Of a stretch of 6,168 nucleotides of DNA, positions 4,513 through 6,168 are shown piece by piece; position 1 is the stretch's first letter, and each line of letters opens with the position of its first letter. Under the pieces are notes generated by a model. It had not been told where the DNA came from. It saw only the letters and a list, made by a program, of their open reading frames with translations, and did no database searches. The position numbers and the translations under genes are program-made. The stretch is from Chitinophagaceae bacterium (GTDB taxonomy: Bacteria; Bacteroidota; Bacteroidia; Chitinophagales; Chitinophagaceae). The DNA lies in the NCBI GenBank assembly GCA_023251335.1, contig JAHEZA010000165.1, positions 1-6,168 on the forward strand, written 5' to 3'.

Positions 4513-6168
4513 TTAAATAATCAATCTTACGCCTCCCAGGTCTTGCAAGCGATGCGGAAAGCGGTCGCTGGGCGATCCGATAAACATGAAATTGTGAGGG
4601 ATGCCCCATTCCTGACTTAATTTGTCTATTATTTCCGGACCAAAGACTCCGGGTATCTGGATGTACTCAATTTTGATTTCAGGATAGGCGCGATCTAATG
4701 TTTCAAAATCTCTTAAAAAAGTTGAGTTTAACTGCTCCTCTTTTTGCAAGACAGTTACGATTTTCAGCTTTTGGGTGATTTCATTTTCCTGTACATAAAT
4801 AATCACTTTATTAAGAATTGATATGTTGTCACCTTTTGTGAAGTAAACAAACGGTTGTTTGTTTAATTTTCTCATTTCTTTGGTAAGATGAAATCGGCTG
4901 AAAACAGAAGCCCTTTGAATTTTATCGAAGACAGAGGTTGCATATAAAAGCAGGTAATGAATTACTACTTTTCTTTTAAGGAATATATAAATAATAAGTA
5001 TAGCCGGAATAAAGTATTGAAGAAATACCACCAGGTAATCAGGATGAAGTTTTACATTACCATACAGCGCAATAACAATTCCTAATATTCCGAGAATTAC
5101 CAAAATTGGGGGCGCGTATTCCGGCCGTGGTAACTTTGAGCGTTTTATTTTTAATAATAAATTTCCAAATCCAAAAAATGCCATTACTGACAAAAACGAA
5201 ATGGTGTAAACCCCAGCTAATGGCGCCAATTCTCCCCTTGTAATAAAGAGAATGGAAAAACATAAAATATAAAACAAAATCAATATTCTTGGCGAGCTTC
5301 CTCTTTTATTTTCTTTTAATAAAGCTTGTGGAAAAATCCTGTCCAATGTCATACGTTTCATCAATCCATTTACACCAATGAAAGCAGTTAATACAGCGCC
5401 ACTCAAAACTAAAGCGGCATCTAAAGAAACGATCAATGCGAGCCACGACCCGCCGGTTTTTGTTCCCATGAAAGAAAGAAACGCTTCTTCATGACCCGGT
5501 ACCATATCCAGGGGAATAATGCAAACAGCAAGTATTGCGATTACCGGGTTTATGACCGTCACCAGGATCCACATGTTCTTCAATGTTTTCGGAAAAACTC
5601 CGGGCTGTTGCTCTTCGATAAAATTTGACGATGTTTCAAAACCGGTGACGCCAAGCATTGCTGTACTAAAACCAAGAAATATGGCGGTAGAAATACTTGT
5701 TTTTAGCGGAGAATGAAAGTTGATACTTGCTAAACTAAATCCATTTAAGATTACATAATAGATGCAACTACCAATTAGAATTAACAACACACTTAAATGC
5801 ACTATAAAAATAACAATCGAAACGGTAGATGATTCGCCAATGCCACTAATGGTCAGAAATAAGAAAATTGTAAGGATGACCATGGTAGCCAAGATCACCG
5901 GGAAAAAGGGGAAAACGCTGTGTAAATAATGCATTCCCTCAGAAGCGGAAAGTACCGCCGTGGCCATATAAGAGAGGATGGTTAAGCAAGCTGCCAGTGA
6001 AGCATTTCCTTTGCTTGTTGTATTTAAAAGTATGTTATATGCGCCACCATTTAATGGTAGTGCGCCAACAGCTTCGCCATAAATTTTCCTAAAAAAAAAC
6101 AAAACAAGGCCTACAATTAATAAAGCGATAAATGCATATTGTCCTGCATAAACAATACACAAAGCCGA
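4513..6168 (-). CDS. APC-superfamily amino acid permease with a cytosolic C-terminal domain (5' end cut by window edge)
   Basis: The frame stays open to the right edge (551 codons plus stop); the TTG at 6162 is an internal Leu codon, since the frame continues upstream as Ser-Ala, so the true start is outside. Numbering from that TTG, residues 9-24 are a membrane helix followed by YGEAVGALPLNGGAYNIL (28-45), the P-x-x-G-G-x-Y motif after helix 2 of APC transporters. Helix 1, with its unwound glycine-rich motif, is therefore missing. About ten more helices follow up to 395. GFETSSNFIEEQQPG (174-188) is the typical helix 6-7 element (F-E-x...E-E-x-x-x-P). Such proteins move amino acids across the inner membrane by cation-coupled symport or exchange; the substrate cannot be read here. 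Residues 398-549 form a soluble tail with alternating strands and helices (for example LKIVTVLQ 466-473, HNFMFIG 523-529). It ends 65 bp from murF, convergently. Confidence 0.9.
   Translation of the reverse strand, partial: SALCIVYAGQYAFIALLIVGLVLFFFRKIYGEAVGALPLNGGAYNILLNTTSKGNASLAACLTILSYMATAVLSASEGMHYLHSVFPFFPVILATMVILTIFLFLTISGIGESSTVSIVIFIVHLSVLLILIGSCIYYVILNGFSLASINFHSPLKTSISTAIFLGFSTAMLGVTGFETSSNFIEEQQPGVFPKTLKNMWILVTVINPVIAILAVCIIPLDMVPGHEEAFLSFMGTKTGGSWLALIVSLDAALVLSGAVLTAFIGVNGLMKRMTLDRIFPQALLKENKRGSSPRILILFYILCFSILFITRGELAPLAGVYTISFLSVMAFFGFGNLLLKIKRSKLPRPEYAPPILVILGILGIVIALYGNVKLHPDYLVVFLQYFIPAILIIYIFLKRKVVIHYLLLYATSVFDKIQRASVFSRFHLTKEMRKLNKQPFVYFTKGDNISILNKVIIYVQENEITQKLKIVTVLQKEEQLNSTFLRDFETLDRAYPEIKIEYIQIPGVFGPEIIDKLSQEWGIPHNFMFIGSPSDRFPHRLQDLGGVRLII

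Noticed and set aside
6160..6162. TTG as the start codon of the permease gene
   Set aside because: The frame is open upstream to the edge (Ser-Ala-Leu...), and the protein begins in helix 2 of the fold, so the real start must lie outside the window.

Overview
The window looks like chromosomal DNA from a Bacteroidota bacterium, probably Chitinophagaceae or a near relative (the family level is inference from protein style). Reasons: a gldF-gldG pair, which is characteristic of this phylum; AT-rich spacers; no Shine-Dalgarno sequence before any of the four visible starts; and TAnnTTTG boxes, the Bacteroidota -7 promoter element, just upstream of three genes. I see no insertion sequence, CRISPR array, phage gene or other sign of mobile DNA.

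Layout, left to right. Minus strand: gldG (1-1214, 3' end cut by the left edge) preceded by gldF (1227-1949); they form a two-gene unit, transcribed right to left, for the membrane and auxiliary parts of the gliding-associated ABC transporter. A 395-bp spacer (1950-2344) follows without a recognisable protein gene. It holds a strong plus-strand intrinsic terminator that serves no visible gene, and several inverted repeats whose G-U pairs all fit a plus-strand RNA. Next, on the minus strand, come an A-type Fe-S carrier (2345-2674) and a tRNA-Ser(GGA) (2853-2939). murF (3179-4447), the last cytoplasmic enzyme of peptidoglycan precursor synthesis, is on the plus strand. It converges with an APC-superfamily amino acid permease (4513-6168, minus), whose first membrane helix is cut off by the right edge and which carries a cytosolic C-terminal domain of about 150 residues.

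The genes are mostly unrelated housekeeping or membrane functions: cell-surface transport or gliding, Fe-S cluster assembly, translation, cell-wall synthesis and amino acid transport. Only gldF and gldG clearly belong together. The Fe-S carrier and the tRNA are on the same strand, but each has its own candidate promoter.

The most interesting unexplained part is 2032-2264, a candidate structured plus-strand RNA ending in the orphan terminator. Second is the murF -7 box, placed so close to the start codon that the mRNA may be leaderless.
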